NCBI RefSeq assembly: GCF_902833225.1
Contig: NZ_CADFEI010000008.1
Coordinates: 326,261 to 390,260, forward strand
From: Burkholderia sp. BCC1644
Lineage (GTDB): Bacteria > Pseudomonadota > Gammaproteobacteria > Burkholderiales > Burkholderiaceae
DNA length: 64,000 nt
Direction: 5' to 3'
Each line of letters starts with the position of its first letter. Positions within the stretch are counted from its first letter, which is position 1. Both the position numbers and the translations under genes were made by a program. Under the pieces are notes generated by a model. That model did not search any database and was not told where the DNA came from. It saw nothing but the letters and a program-made list of their open reading frames with translations. Below are positions 42,952 to 52,042 of the stretch, in pieces.

Positions 42952-44284
42952 GCAAACCTTCCCGCGCATGCTGCAGCAACGGCGACAGCACATACTCGAT
43001 CACCCGCCGCGTACCGGTTCTGATCTCGGCACTACCCGACATACCTGGCGACAGTGCGATCTCGCGACCGTCTACCACCAGCGCCGAACGATCGAGCAGG
43101 ATCCTGACCGAGTAGACGAGTCCCTTCTTGTCGTCGTCTATCGCATCGCGCGAGACATGACTCACTTTCGCCGACAACGTGCCGTATTTTGTGTACTCGA
43201 ATGCGTCGATCTTCACGCTGGCGGCCTGCCCTTCCTCGACGAAGCCGATATCCCGGTTGTCGACGAATGCTTCCATTTCTACCGCCCCCTCTCGCGGCAC
43301 GATCTGCATCAGCGGCTGTGCGGCCGGCACCGCTGTCCCAATGGTATGGATGGCAAGCTGCTGGACGGTTCCGTCGATCGGCGCGGTCAGGCGCAGCAGT
43401 TCCCCGTGTGCCTCCGCACGCCGCATGTCGCCCGACGACGCGTCCACGATACGCTGCGCATCGTTCAACGCATCCTGGGTATTCCTTCGCGTCTCTGCCA
43501 CGAGAGCTGCGCGTTGGTGACGAGCATCCGCAAGCTGTCCCGCCGTATCGATGCGCTGCTGCTCGGCCTCGATCCACGCATGCTCCGCAACGTCACGGGT
43601 CTCCATCAACTTGGCGTAATCGTCCGCACGACGTGCCGCAAGCGGAGCGGCCTGACCGTACCTGTGTATTTCGCTGTCGAGACGGTCCCGTCGCGCGACG
43701 AAATCGCGCCATTGATCCAGCAAGTGCCGCTCGACCTCGCGCCGGCGCTCGGACGACACGCCCTCCACACCCGCCAGTCGAGGCTGTCGCCCCGTGTCGA
43801 TTGCGTCGATCAACGCCCGCGCACGCTCGGCTTGCAGTACCGCATTCAGCCGGTCGCCGTCCGCCCGTTGACGTTCGGCGTCGATTACACGCGTATCGAG
43901 ATCGATCAGTGCGTCGCCAGCCTTCACGACCTGTCCGTCGCGCACGTGCAGCGCTCGCACGCTAGCAACCTCGACCACCGCCAGCGTCTTGGTCCGGGAG
44001 GATGGAATGATCTTGCCGCCGCCGTCGACAACAATGTCGATTTTCCCGAAATACGACCAGACGATCGTCGTCATCACGAGCAGGATGAGAATGCGCGCGA
44101 CCCACCGGCCTGCCGGCGAGACAGGTGCCGCCTGGACAGACAGCGCCGCCGGCAAAAATTCAGCCTCGTTCGCGTTGAATGCCGGCAGAGCCATCCGATG
44201 ACGCCGCTTCCAGCAGTGACGCCAGACATCGCGGTAACGCCCGACCAGTTCGCGCCAGGCCTGTGCTTGCTGTCGCACGCTCAT
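42941..44284 (-). CDS. HlyD-family membrane-fusion adaptor of the type I secretion system
   Basis: 447 residues from the ATG at 44284, overlapping the exporter stop by 4 bp (ATGA). A cytoplasmic N-terminus ('FNANEAEFLPAALSVQAAPVSPAGRW') precedes one membrane helix (about 60-82), then 'GKIDIVVDGGGKIIPSSRTKTLAVVEVASVRALHVRDGQVVKAGDALIDLD', the lipoyl half-motif of HlyD proteins. Long coiled coils (120-280) and the second half-motif 'LTAPIDGTVQQLAIHTIGTAVPAAQPLMQIVP' follow. It links the inner-membrane ABC exporter to the TolC-type channel. Length is normal for HlyD. Confidence 0.93.
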   Translation of the reverse strand: MSVRQQAQAWRELVGRYRDVWRHCWKRRHRMALPAFNANEAEFLPAALSVQAAPVSPAGRWVARILILLVMTTIVWSYFGKIDIVVDGGGKIIPSSRTKTLAVVEVASVRALHVRDGQVVKAGDALIDLDTRVIDAERQRADGDRLNAVLQAERARALIDAIDTGRQPRLAGVEGVSSERRREVERHLLDQWRDFVARRDRLDSEIHRYGQAAPLAARRADDYAKLMETRDVAEHAWIEAEQQRIDTAGQLADARHQRAALVAETRRNTQDALNDAQRIVDASSGDMRRAEAHGELLRLTAPIDGTVQQLAIHTIGTAVPAAQPLMQIVPREGAVEMEAFVDNRDIGFVEEGQAASVKIDAFEYTKYGTLSAKVSHVSRDAIDDDKKGLVYSVRILLDRSALVVDGREIALSPGMSGSAEIRTGTRRVIEYVLSPLLQHAREGLRER

Positions 44285-46467
44285 GCCCGATCCTCCGCTA
44301 CGTCGCAACCACCCTGTTGCAGCGAATGCAGGTGCGCGTAGATGCCATCCTGTATGCGCAGCAGTGTGTCGTGCGTGCCGCTTTCCACGATCTGTCCGCG
44401 ATCCATCACGAGAATCCGGTCGGCATCGCGCACCGCCGAGAGCCGATGCGCAATGATCAGCACCGTGCGCCGTGCGCAGATGTCCCGCATGTTGGCCTGT
44501 ATGACGGCTTCGGATTCGTAGTCGAGCGCGCTGGTCGCCTCGTCGAAGATCAGGATGCGTGGATCGGTCATCAATGCTCGGGCAATGGCGATGCGCTGCC
44601 GCTGGCCGCCCGAGAGCCCGGTGCCATGCTCGCCGACGAGCGTGTCGTAACCCTCCGAAAGCTCGCAGATGAACTCGTGTGCGCCGGCCAGCTTCGCCGC
44701 CTCGATCACTGCGTCGATCGACGCAGTGGGTCGAGCCAGCGCGATGTTGTCCCGCACCGAACGATTGAACAGCATGTTTTCCTGCAGAACAACACCAATC
44801 TGCTGGCGCAGACTTGCCGTATCGATCACGGCGATATCGTGCCCGTCGACCAGCACACGCCCGCGATCCGGCACGTAGAGCCGCTGCGCGAGCTTGGTCA
44901 GCGTGCTTTTTCCCGACCCGGAGCGGCCCACGACTCCGATCACTTCGCCGGCCGTGATCCTGACGGAGATCTGCCGGATGACGTCGCTCGCATCCGGCCG
45001 GTAGCGAAACGATACCTGGTCGAATTCGATCGCACCGTCGAGACGAGGTACTCGCGTCTTTTTCGCTGCGGTCTCGGGCGCTGTGTTCAGGATATCTCCG
45101 AGACGCCCCATCGAAATCCCTACCTGTTGAAAGTCGTTCCACAGCTGCGCGAGACGCAGTATCGGACTGGATACCTGCCCGGCCAGCATGTTGAACGCGA
45201 CGAGTTCGCCAACAGTCAACTTGCCGTCGATCACCAGTGTGGCGCCCAGCCACATGATCGCCGCGGTCACCAGCTTGCTGATCAACGTCACGCCACCGCT
45301 TGCAATCGTGGCAACGTTGGTCGCCGACAGGCCCGCACTCACATAAGCGGCCAGTTGACGGTCCCATCGGTCCGTCCAGCGCGGTTCGAGTGCCATCGCC
45401 TTGACCGTATCGATCCCGTTGATGGTTTCAACGAGGAACGACTGATTCTCGGCGCCCTTGTTGAATTTCTCGTTCAGACGCCGCCGAATGATCGGCGTAA
45501 ACACGACCGACAACAGCACGTAGAGCGGAATCGAGACAACGACGATCAACGTAAGCCACGCGCTGTACCAGAGCATCACCCCGAGGAAAACGAACGAAAA
45601 CGCGAGGTCCATCACCAATGTCACGGCGTTGCCGGTGAGGAACGCGCGAATGTTCTCCAGCTCGCGAATACGGGCGACGGAGTCGCCGACACGGCGCGCC
45701 TGAAACCATGCCAGCGGCAACGCCAAAAGATGACGAAAGAGCCGCGCGCCGAGCTCGACGTCAATCTTGCTGCTCGTATGCGCGAAGACCCACGTTCGTA
45801 TCCCCGAAAGCGCCGCTTCGAACAGCGTCGCGCAAATCAACCCCACGGCGATCACGTTCAACGTCTTCATCGCGTGATTGACCAGCACCTTGTCCATCAC
45901 CACCTGGAAGAAGAGCGGCGTGGCGAGCGCAATCAACTGCAACACCAGGGAGATCGCGAGGACTTCGCCCAGCAGCTTCCGGTACGTGACGATTGCCGGA
46001 ATGAACCAGCTGAAATCGAAGCGCGCCAGGGTACCCGCAATGCTGCTCTTGCTCTTGAAATAGATGAGCTCACCCGTCCAGATTTCCAGAAGACGCTCGC
46101 GCGTCAGCACGGTAGGCGCCTCACCCGGAAACTGGACAAGCGTTCGAGGCGCGCGCGTTCCATCCCCGGCCTGATACTGCGCGACCACGAAATAGCCGCC
46201 TTCGCCCTTCATCCGTGCGACCGCGGGCAAAGGTGCCCGATCCAGTCGTTCGAGGTTCTGTTGAACGGCCCGGGCCGTCATGCCAAGTAAGCGCGCAGCT
46301 TGCAGGATTGTTTGAGTATCGAAGCGACCGAAGCCGAATTCATGTCGCAACGCGGCTTCGTCGGCTGCGATGCCGTGCAGGCTGGCCATCGTCAGAACGA
46401 CGGCGAGACCGGAGTCGACATCCTGCGTCGGGGACGACGCTGGAGGCCGGAGAATGGAACTGTCCAT
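44281..46467 (-). CDS. Type I secretion ABC exporter (HlyB/PrtD-like, C39-like N-terminal domain)
   Basis: 728 residues. Residues 15-135 form a C39-like domain, but the position of the catalytic Cys is replaced ('VDSGLAVVLTMASLHGI'), so it is a docking domain as in HlyB, not a leader peptidase. Membrane helices span about 155-445. The ATPase has Walker A GRSGSGKST (514-522), 'LSGGQ' (618-622), Walker B 'ILIFDEATSALD' (638-649) and the H-loop His674. It exports an unfolded RTX substrate in one step. No Shine-Dalgarno is evident before the ATG, and a large hairpin lies just upstream, so its translation may be lower than that of the RTX gene. Confidence 0.94.
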   Translation of the reverse strand: MDSSILRPPASSPTQDVDSGLAVVLTMASLHGIAADEAALRHEFGFGRFDTQTILQAARLLGMTARAVQQNLERLDRAPLPAVARMKGEGGYFVVAQYQAGDGTRAPRTLVQFPGEAPTVLTRERLLEIWTGELIYFKSKSSIAGTLARFDFSWFIPAIVTYRKLLGEVLAISLVLQLIALATPLFFQVVMDKVLVNHAMKTLNVIAVGLICATLFEAALSGIRTWVFAHTSSKIDVELGARLFRHLLALPLAWFQARRVGDSVARIRELENIRAFLTGNAVTLVMDLAFSFVFLGVMLWYSAWLTLIVVVSIPLYVLLSVVFTPIIRRRLNEKFNKGAENQSFLVETINGIDTVKAMALEPRWTDRWDRQLAAYVSAGLSATNVATIASGGVTLISKLVTAAIMWLGATLVIDGKLTVGELVAFNMLAGQVSSPILRLAQLWNDFQQVGISMGRLGDILNTAPETAAKKTRVPRLDGAIEFDQVSFRYRPDASDVIRQISVRITAGEVIGVVGRSGSGKSTLTKLAQRLYVPDRGRVLVDGHDIAVIDTASLRQQIGVVLQENMLFNRSVRDNIALARPTASIDAVIEAAKLAGAHEFICELSEGYDTLVGEHGTGLSGGQRQRIAIARALMTDPRILIFDEATSALDYESEAVIQANMRDICARRTVLIIAHRLSAVRDADRILVMDRGQIVESGTHDTLLRIQDGIYAHLHSLQQGGCDVAEDRA

Positions 46468-46515
46468 GAAGGAAACACGAGACGAGGAAGGAAATGCGAT
46501 ACGGCCGGCAGCAGG

Positions 46516-46548
46516 CCGTCCGGTCGCACGTAGCGTGCAACCGGACGG
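46516..46548 (-). promoter_or_regulatory. Intercistronic hairpin between the RTX gene and the T1SS exporter gene
   Basis: CCGTCCGGT (46516-46524) pairs with ACCGGACGG (46540-46548), and inside it GCACG pairs with CGTGC around the loop TAG; one C-A mismatch separates the two helices. It starts 22 bp after the RTX stop and is the only structured element in the 102-bp gap. There is no T-tract on the minus strand. A partial terminator or mRNA-stabilising stem between toxin and exporter genes is known from hlyCABD operons, and the same role fits here. Confidence 0.55.
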
Positions 46549-46569
46549 ATCGACCTTCGGGAACCAGAA

Positions 46570-49500
46570 TTAACGCCAGTTCGTCGCCAGCGTCGGCGCA
46601 AGCGCGGCCTGACGCTCAGGGGACAGCGTGACCGCCCCCGCGGCCGGCGGCGACCATACCGCCATGGCTTGCACCAGTTTCTCGACATCGGCGTTGACGA
46701 GCGTCCGACCGTCGTCTACCCGGATCTGCTCGATCTGATACCGTGAACCCAGATACCAGTCCCGAACCGTCGCGGTATCGCTGGTGCCGAGGATACTGAT
46801 CTCCAGATCGTTGCCGACCTGACGGAACCACAATTGATCCGCAGATACGCCTGCGCCGATGCTGATCGCATCGCTGTTGCCGAGCGTTTCATCATCGTCC
46901 CGGATCGTGTCGCGGCCGGACCCGCGACCGAATCGATAGGTATCGTTGCCCAGGCCGCCGATCAGGATGTCGTTGCCGGCACCGCCGTCCAGCACGTTGT
47001 TGCCCCGGTTGCCGATAATCGTATTGTCGAGTGCGTTACCCGTGCCGTTGATGTCTTCGTTCCACAGTTTCAGCGCCTCGGCCGTGTAGATCGCGTAGGC
47101 ATTCGGTACGTTGGCGGCCGCCCGAAACTCCTGAAGGCTGATGTAGCGCGTCATGTCGCTGACGCGCTGGCGGCCCGAGTCGGCAATATAGAAGCCTTTG
47201 AGCGCACCGTCGGCGTCTCCATAAACTGCGCCCGTCACGGTTACGACGTGATTCACGCCGCCGCCATCGAGATAAGCGCTGTCTCCCCAAAGACGCCCGG
47301 AGTTCAGCGCCAGTATCACGCCACGGCCACTGCGGATGAGATTCGCGACCGCATGTTCGTCGTATCCGGCAAGCAGATTGTTTGCAATGCCGTAACTCTT
47401 GAGCAGTGCCCGTTGCTGAACGTAATTCGATCCGCCTCGCTGGTAGTCCGTTGCGGCAGGGCTGGTGACCGCCCATTGGTTGTCGATTGCGCGGCGGACG
47501 ACGTCGCCCTCGGTCGTCGGCGTACCGGTCTGCGTCAGCAAATTCGCGATCGACGTCAGCGCACATGTTCCCTGGAACGTCGGAACCGCATCGCCTTGCA
47601 TGTAATCCAGCTCGTTGGCTTTCGGGTACCCGTACACGTGAACGGCCACGCCATCGACGAGCCCTTTCTCCGGCTTGCCGAAATCCAGCAGGTTAAGGTT
47701 CTCGACGTGTTCGCCCAACGTATAGCTGATCTTGCTCTGCACCGTATCGATGCCTTCGCCAGCGAATTCGACGACGCGGTCGCCGACATTGTCGACGTAG
47801 TAGGTATCGTTGCCCTTTCCGCCGATCATCGTGTCGGCGCCGGTGACGCCATCGAGGATGTTGTCTGCGCTGTTGCCGACGATCCGGTTATCGAGCGCAT
47901 TGCCCGTGCCGTTGATGTTGAAGCCCTCGACGAGTCGCAATTCTTCAATATTGGCGTTAAGAATGTAGTTTGCGCTGCTGATTACCGTGTCGTAACCCTC
48001 GTTCGCGTATTCGAGAATCACGTCGTTGACGCTGTTCACGATATAGGTGTCGTTACCCTGGCCACCTTCCATGTGATCCGCACCGGCACCGCCGTCGAGA
48101 TAGTCGTCGCCCAGACCGCCGAGCAGCGTGTCATTGCCTTCTCCACCGTAGAGATAGTCATCGTCGGTCTCGCCGGGGGCCAGCGTCCTCTTCGCCTCGT
48201 TGTCACCGGTGAAGCCCACCAGCAAGTCGTCGCCTGCGCCGCCGTACAGGATGTCGTTCCCGACCTGACCGAACAGTCGGTCGTTGCCATCGCCGCCATA
48301 AAGCTTGTCGTGGCCGTCCCCGCCTTGAATTTCATCATTGCCAGCGTCGCCGTGGAGCTGATCATTGCCGAGACCGCCGAGGATCAGGTCGTTTCCGGCC
48401 CCGCCGTAGATCGTATCGTCATCGGTCTCCCACGCTGCCAGCGACTGCTTCGCGTCATTGCTGGCCGTAAAGCCGACAAGAATATCGTCGCCGTCGCCAC
48501 CCCAGATCGTGTCGTTGCCCGCGCCGCCGAAAATCTTGTCGTTACCGGCTTCTCCGGAAAGCGCATCGTGACCGTTGCCGCCGTTCAGTTCGTCGTCGCC
48601 CGCGCCGCCAAAGAGCCGGTCGTCGCCATCGCCGCCGTCGAGGAAATCGTTGTCGTTGCCGCCATCGAGGTAGTCGTTGCCAAGACCTCCGTACAGCGCA
48701 TCGTTACCGTTGCCGCCATACAGCGTATCGTTGTCGGATTCACCCCACGACAACGTTTGCTTGACATCGTTGCTGGCAGTGAAGCCGACCAGCACGTCAT
48801 CGCCATCACCGCCCCAGAGCACATCGTCGCCGGCCTCGCCGAAGATGCGATCGTTACCGGCGTCGCCAACAAGCCGGTCGTTGCCTGCATCACCGTGCAG
48901 TTCGTCGTTCCCGGCGCCACCGAAGACCGTATCGTTGCCGTCCCCGCCACTCACGAAGTCCGCGCCGTCACCACCATCCATGTAGTCGTTGCCGACACCG
49001 CCCCACATCCGATCGTTGCCTGCGCCGCCGTACATGATGTCGTCATCCGTTTCGCCCCACGCCAGCATTTGCTTGCTGTCGTTCGATGCGGTAAAGCCCA
49101 TCATGATGTCGTCGCCATCGCCACCGTTCATGATGTCGTTACCGACCTGGCCGAAGAGCTTGTCGTTGCCGATACCGCCGTCGAGCACGTCGTTGCCTGC
49201 GCCGCCATTGAGTTCGTCGTCGCCGTCCTCGCCGTACAGCCTGTCATCACCGTCATAGCCGAACAGCGTGTCGTTCCCGGTCCCGCCCCACAGATTGTCG
49301 TTGCGGCTGCTGCCGCCCATCATGTCGTTGCCGTCGCCCGCGAGGAAATTGACGAGCAGCTCGCTGTCGATCCAGTGGCCATACGCTGCGTAGTAATTCG
49401 CATCGAATACGTCGTCCCCGTCGGTACCGATGAGATAGCTCCGATTGGAAGGACAGACCTTGACCTGATTGGGGCCGAAAAAGATAAAGTCACTGCTATT

Positions 49501-51171
49501 GATCCAATAGAACTGCTCGTTGTCGCGCAGCCATCGATAGTTCGAGAGCGGAACGGCCGGGGCCAGATATATTCGACCGGGTTGCGATGCTTCCGAGGGT
49601 TTCCACGGCGCCCCGGCAGGTGCCGCTGCGTAGCGGTTGTTACCGCGTGTGATGACGTCATAGTCGACCGACCGAATCTCGGTGATCCCGGCTTGCGCCA
49701 GCGACCTGAATTCGCCGGCATCGCCGATACCGTCCTCGTTCGCGTCGATCCAGACTTGCAGCCCGTTCAGTTCCGCGCCGGACAATTTGCCGTCGCGGTT
49801 CGCGTCGCGCGACTGGAGCGCGCTGACGCTTACTCCCCACCGGTTCGCGTCGAGCAGGACCTGCGTCTTGTCGGCGATGGAAACGGCTTTGTCGAATGCA
49901 GCGCTTTTGGCTTCGTAGAATGCACCGATCGGGTTGTACCAGCCGGGCAGCATCGTAAAACCGTAATCGTTCCGGCCCCCGTAGGTAAGCGTTCGGGAAA
50001 TGATCTGGCTAAGGTCGAGGAAACTCGTTCCGCTCAGCAGTCCTGTTGTGCGATATCGCGACAGCAGGCTGTCTGCAAAGGCGGCATCGCGGACGTTGGA
50101 CAGGTCGTAGCGCTGGCCTCCGTTCACGACGAAATTGCGATCGGCAACGCCATCGCCGTTGGTGTCTTCGCGGATTACGCTGGCGCCTTCGCCGAGGCGG
50201 GTTTCTGTTTTGATGTTGTCGAAGACGCCGTCACCGTTGGTGTCGGTCCGCGTGGTGGCAATTCGGCCATCATCCGTATAGCGAGTTTCCTGAAGCTTGA
50301 CGCCATTCGCTGCGTACCTCACATACTCCATCATCTGGCCGGTCGGGCCGTATAACGTTGCAGTACCCATTACCCCGCTGTTGTACTCGTTGACTTGCGT
50401 CGAGCCCGTAGAGAAAATCAGCTTCGTCGACTTGATAAAACCTGTCGCCATATCCAGCACATAACTCTCTCCGACAACCGGCGCTTGAGACAATCGCTTT
50501 TCCGACGCCCCGTAAGCTGATCCGCTTTGCTGATAGTATGTCGTATCCGGATTCGCCCCGGGATACGCCCGAGATAGGTAGTTTTCTGCCACCTCGAGCA
50601 TGATCTTCTCCAGCACCTCGGAAGCTATTTTTCCAACATTGGCTTCGTAGACCCTGGTGAACGCATCCTTGATGTTAAACCCCGGGGCCGCAGCATCATC
50701 CTCACGATCTCCCAATACAGGAATCACTCTCTTATCTTTTTTCGAGATCTCTCGGGCCACCACCCAATTGTTATAGGCCGCCTCGGCCTCTCGTGTCACT
50801 CCAACCATTGCAGCCAAGTGACAGTCGTCCTTTTTTCCCGTCATGTACTCCTGTTCACGAGCCTGATCCCGACTGTGATTTATGTAATGGCCAATTTCAT
50901 GACTGAGTACCCCAACAAACACTGCGGGATCGAGGTCTTTATAAGTTCCACCATTATATTTTGAAAAGACAATTCCGGAACCATCTAGTCTCCAGAATAT
51001 GCCACGCCCCTCATCTGAGACGTCCATTTCCTCGACGACCCCACTAATTACATCAGCCTCATATGCAAGCAATTGCCGCACAAGAGTGTCACTTTTATTG
51101 ATAAGATCGAGCACTTCAGCATTGAGGTGCAACTTGGCAAACATTTTTTCACGACCAGATATCATGACCAT
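46570..51171 (-). CDS. Large RTX protein with HExxH metallopeptidase-like and C39-like cysteine peptidase-like domains
   Basis: 1533 residues from the ATG at 51171 (GGGAG 8 bp upstream; the open frame reaches a TTG at 51186). There is no Sec signal. Residues 60-140 hold H91-E-I-G-H95 with 'REAEAAYNN' (Glu128/130) 33-35 residues on, a gluzincin-like zinc site. Residues 330-480 carry EF-hand/dockerin-like loops ('DTNGDGV', 'DANRDGKLSGAEL', 'DANEDGIGD'). About 50 GGxGxDxLx nonapeptides fill nt 49440-48000. Then nt 47640-47080 encode a papain/C39-like domain with Cys1203 ('GTCALTSIAN'), His1308 ('VNHVVTVTG') and Asp1331 ('FYIADSG'). More RTX repeats and a C-terminal 'DLEISILGTSDTATVRDWY' unit precede the T1SS signal. 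No hlyC-type acyltransferase is nearby. I infer a calcium-dependent secreted peptidase effector, target unknown. Confidence 0.88.
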   Translation of the reverse strand: MVMISGREKMFAKLHLNAEVLDLINKSDTLVRQLLAYEADVISGVVEEMDVSDEGRGIFWRLDGSGIVFSKYNGGTYKDLDPAVFVGVLSHEIGHYINHSRDQAREQEYMTGKKDDCHLAAMVGVTREAEAAYNNWVVAREISKKDKRVIPVLGDREDDAAAPGFNIKDAFTRVYEANVGKIASEVLEKIMLEVAENYLSRAYPGANPDTTYYQQSGSAYGASEKRLSQAPVVGESYVLDMATGFIKSTKLIFSTGSTQVNEYNSGVMGTATLYGPTGQMMEYVRYAANGVKLQETRYTDDGRIATTRTDTNGDGVFDNIKTETRLGEGASVIREDTNGDGVADRNFVVNGGQRYDLSNVRDAAFADSLLSRYRTTGLLSGTSFLDLSQIISRTLTYGGRNDYGFTMLPGWYNPIGAFYEAKSAAFDKAVSIADKTQVLLDANRWGVSVSALQSRDANRDGKLSGAELNGLQVWIDANEDGIGDAGEFRSLAQAGITEIRSVDYDVITRGNNRYAAAPAGAPWKPSEASQPGRIYLAPAVPLSNYRWLRDNEQFYWINSSDFIFFGPNQVKVCPSNRSYLIGTDGDDVFDANYYAAYGHWIDSELLVNFLAGDGNDMMGGSSRNDNLWGGTGNDTLFGYDGDDRLYGEDGDDELNGGAGNDVLDGGIGNDKLFGQVGNDIMNGGDGDDIMMGFTASNDSKQMLAWGETDDDIMYGGAGNDRMWGGVGNDYMDGGDGADFVSGGDGNDTVFGGAGNDELHGDAGNDRLVGDAGNDRIFGEAGDDVLWGGDGDDVLVGFTASNDVKQTLSWGESDNDTLYGGNGNDALYGGLGNDYLDGGNDNDFLDGGDGDDRLFGGAGDDELNGGNGHDALSGEAGNDKIFGGAGNDTIWGGDGDDILVGFTASNDAKQSLAAWETDDDTIYGGAGNDLILGGLGNDQLHGDAGNDEIQGGDGHDKLYGGDGNDRLFGQVGNDILYGGAGDDLLVGFTGDNEAKRTLAPGETDDDYLYGGEGNDTLLGGLGDDYLDGGAGADHMEGGQGNDTYIVNSVNDVILEYANEGYDTVISSANYILNANIEELRLVEGFNINGTGNALDNRIVGNSADNILDGVTGADTMIGGKGNDTYYVDNVGDRVVEFAGEGIDTVQSKISYTLGEHVENLNLLDFGKPEKGLVDGVAVHVYGYPKANELDYMQGDAVPTFQGTCALTSIANLLTQTGTPTTEGDVVRRAIDNQWAVTSPAATDYQRGGSNYVQQRALLKSYGIANNLLAGYDEHAVANLIRSGRGVILALNSGRLWGDSAYLDGGGVNHVVTVTGAVYGDADGALKGFYIADSGRQRVSDMTRYISLQEFRAAANVPNAYAIYTAEALKLWNEDINGTGNALDNTIIGNRGNNVLDGGAGNDILIGGLGNDTYRFGRGSGRDTIRDDDETLGNSDAISIGAGVSADQLWFRQVGNDLEISILGTSDTATVRDWYLGSRYQIEQIRVDDGRTLVNADVEKLVQAMAVWSPPAAGAVTLSPERQAALAPTLATNWR
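48209..49098 (-). repeat. Four-copy super-repeat inside the RTX domain
   Basis: The RTX nonapeptides are interrupted four times by a non-RTX insert of the form 'GFTASND.KQ.L...ETDDD' (last copy 'GFTGDNEAKRTLAPGETDDD'). Equivalent bases fall at 49091, 48779, 48467 and 48209, so the periods are 312, 312 and 258 bp (104, 104 and 86 residues). The third interval is shorter by exactly two nonapeptides. This is a higher-order duplication on top of the 27-bp RTX repeat. Confidence 0.85.
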
Positions 51172-51175
51172 AGCA

Positions 51176-51733
51176 CTATCTCCCAATTAATCCCTGACTC
51201 AACCCCACCTCAATGAGGCACCCATCGCTGCCAAATCTAAAATAAGCCTGAACGATCGCCGCCGAATCACCTCTATATACATACTCCCCGTCGAAATCGA
51301 CCAAATACCTATCCTTGCCATTAAAAACATCCAGTAGATCGACATTCGTCACGCACATCACATCAGGATTCAATTTGAATCGAATTTGAATCCTCACCGG
51401 CCCACCGGCACCCCCAAAAAACATTCCGTAATAAACCGCCGAATTTTTTTCGAATTCTCTCGCCTGACGTTCGGCTCGCCGAAGCAGCCGGCGCCCGGAA
51501 ACCGTTGATGCTCCAGACGCCATATAATTAGCATCCTCCGTCACTGAAAAATCGACACGCAGGCTCCTGCCGGCCGCATCAACGTCGGCCAGATTATTTG
51601 AATCAACGATATTTTTTACATCTTGAAGAAACTTCCGCGGCTCACGAATAGCCGTCTCATTCACGGGAAGGGGGGCACATGCCGATATCGCAAACGCGAC
51701 CAATACTTCAAATAAAATTATAAATTTGCTCAT
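51176..51733 (-). CDS. Lipoprotein, paralogue 1; candidate immunity or partner protein of the RTX protein
   Basis: 185 residues with a lipobox 'AISAC' (lipidated Cys19); the next residue is Ala, which permits outer-membrane sorting. GAGGGG lies before the ATG. The mature protein shares with the next gene upstream the block 'REPRKFLQDVKNIVDSNNLADVDAAGRSLRVDF', a 'VMCVTNVDLLDVF' strand and a late 'DGCLIEVG', so two Cys besides the lipid Cys are conserved and may form a disulfide. The stop overlaps the ribosome site of the RTX gene, so the two are translationally close. It is visibly AT-richer than its neighbours. No family recognised. Small lipoproteins directly before a toxin gene are often immunity proteins, which is the basis for the proposal. 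Confidence 0.8.
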   Translation of the reverse strand: MSKFIILFEVLVAFAISACAPLPVNETAIREPRKFLQDVKNIVDSNNLADVDAAGRSLRVDFSVTEDANYMASGASTVSGRRLLRRAERQAREFEKNSAVYYGMFFGGAGGPVRIQIRFKLNPDVMCVTNVDLLDVFNGKDRYLVDFDGEYVYRGDSAAIVQAYFRFGSDGCLIEVGLSQGLIGR

Positions 51734-52042
51734 TAAAGCCCCTCAACACCGCCCACCAACAACAAAAGCAAACCCTTCCGCCGCCTTGCTAAAAAGTTGA
51801 AATATGCGCCAACACATGACACAAAATGTTCAATAGCGCGATATTCCATCAGAATATCAGCAGGAGTAAACTATGCGATCAGCACACTGAGAATGTGTAA
51901 AGTGAAAATTTCATGACAGCAACAACAATACTTCAACAGCACTTCAAAAACTTATTTCTTGATGACGCCATCGACAGCACTTCCGCAATCAACCAGATGC
52001 GTATTCACAAACACTTGCGCGTCGCCCACCATCGCTCACACA
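51734..52042. other. AT-rich spacer between the two lipoprotein genes
   Basis: 309 bp, strongly AT-rich for this genome (for example the stretch from 51780 to 51960). It could hold a second promoter for the RTX unit. No coding frame, RNA or strong inverted repeat is seen. The size of the gap leaves open whether both lipoproteins share one transcript. Confidence 0.45.

Noticed and set aside
44281..46467. Bacteriocin-type leader-peptide-cleaving exporter
   Set aside because: The N-terminal C39-like domain lacks the catalytic Cys, so it is the HlyB-like non-peptidase form.
48000..49450. CRISPR-like periodic repeats
   Set aside because: The 27-bp period is continuous coding RTX repeat without unique spacers, and the reading frame stays open.
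46834..50355. 1173-codon open frame antisense to the RTX gene
   Set aside because: It mirrors the 27-bp RTX repeats and yields monotonous Val/Ala/Asp-rich sequence ('AIDVVVA'-like) with no family signal. Long shadow frames are expected opposite GGxGxD repeats.
50875..50905. Serralysin (M10) metallopeptidase
   Set aside because: The site reads HEIGHYINH and lacks the HExxHxxGxxH extension; a gluzincin-like Glu ligand downstream fits better.
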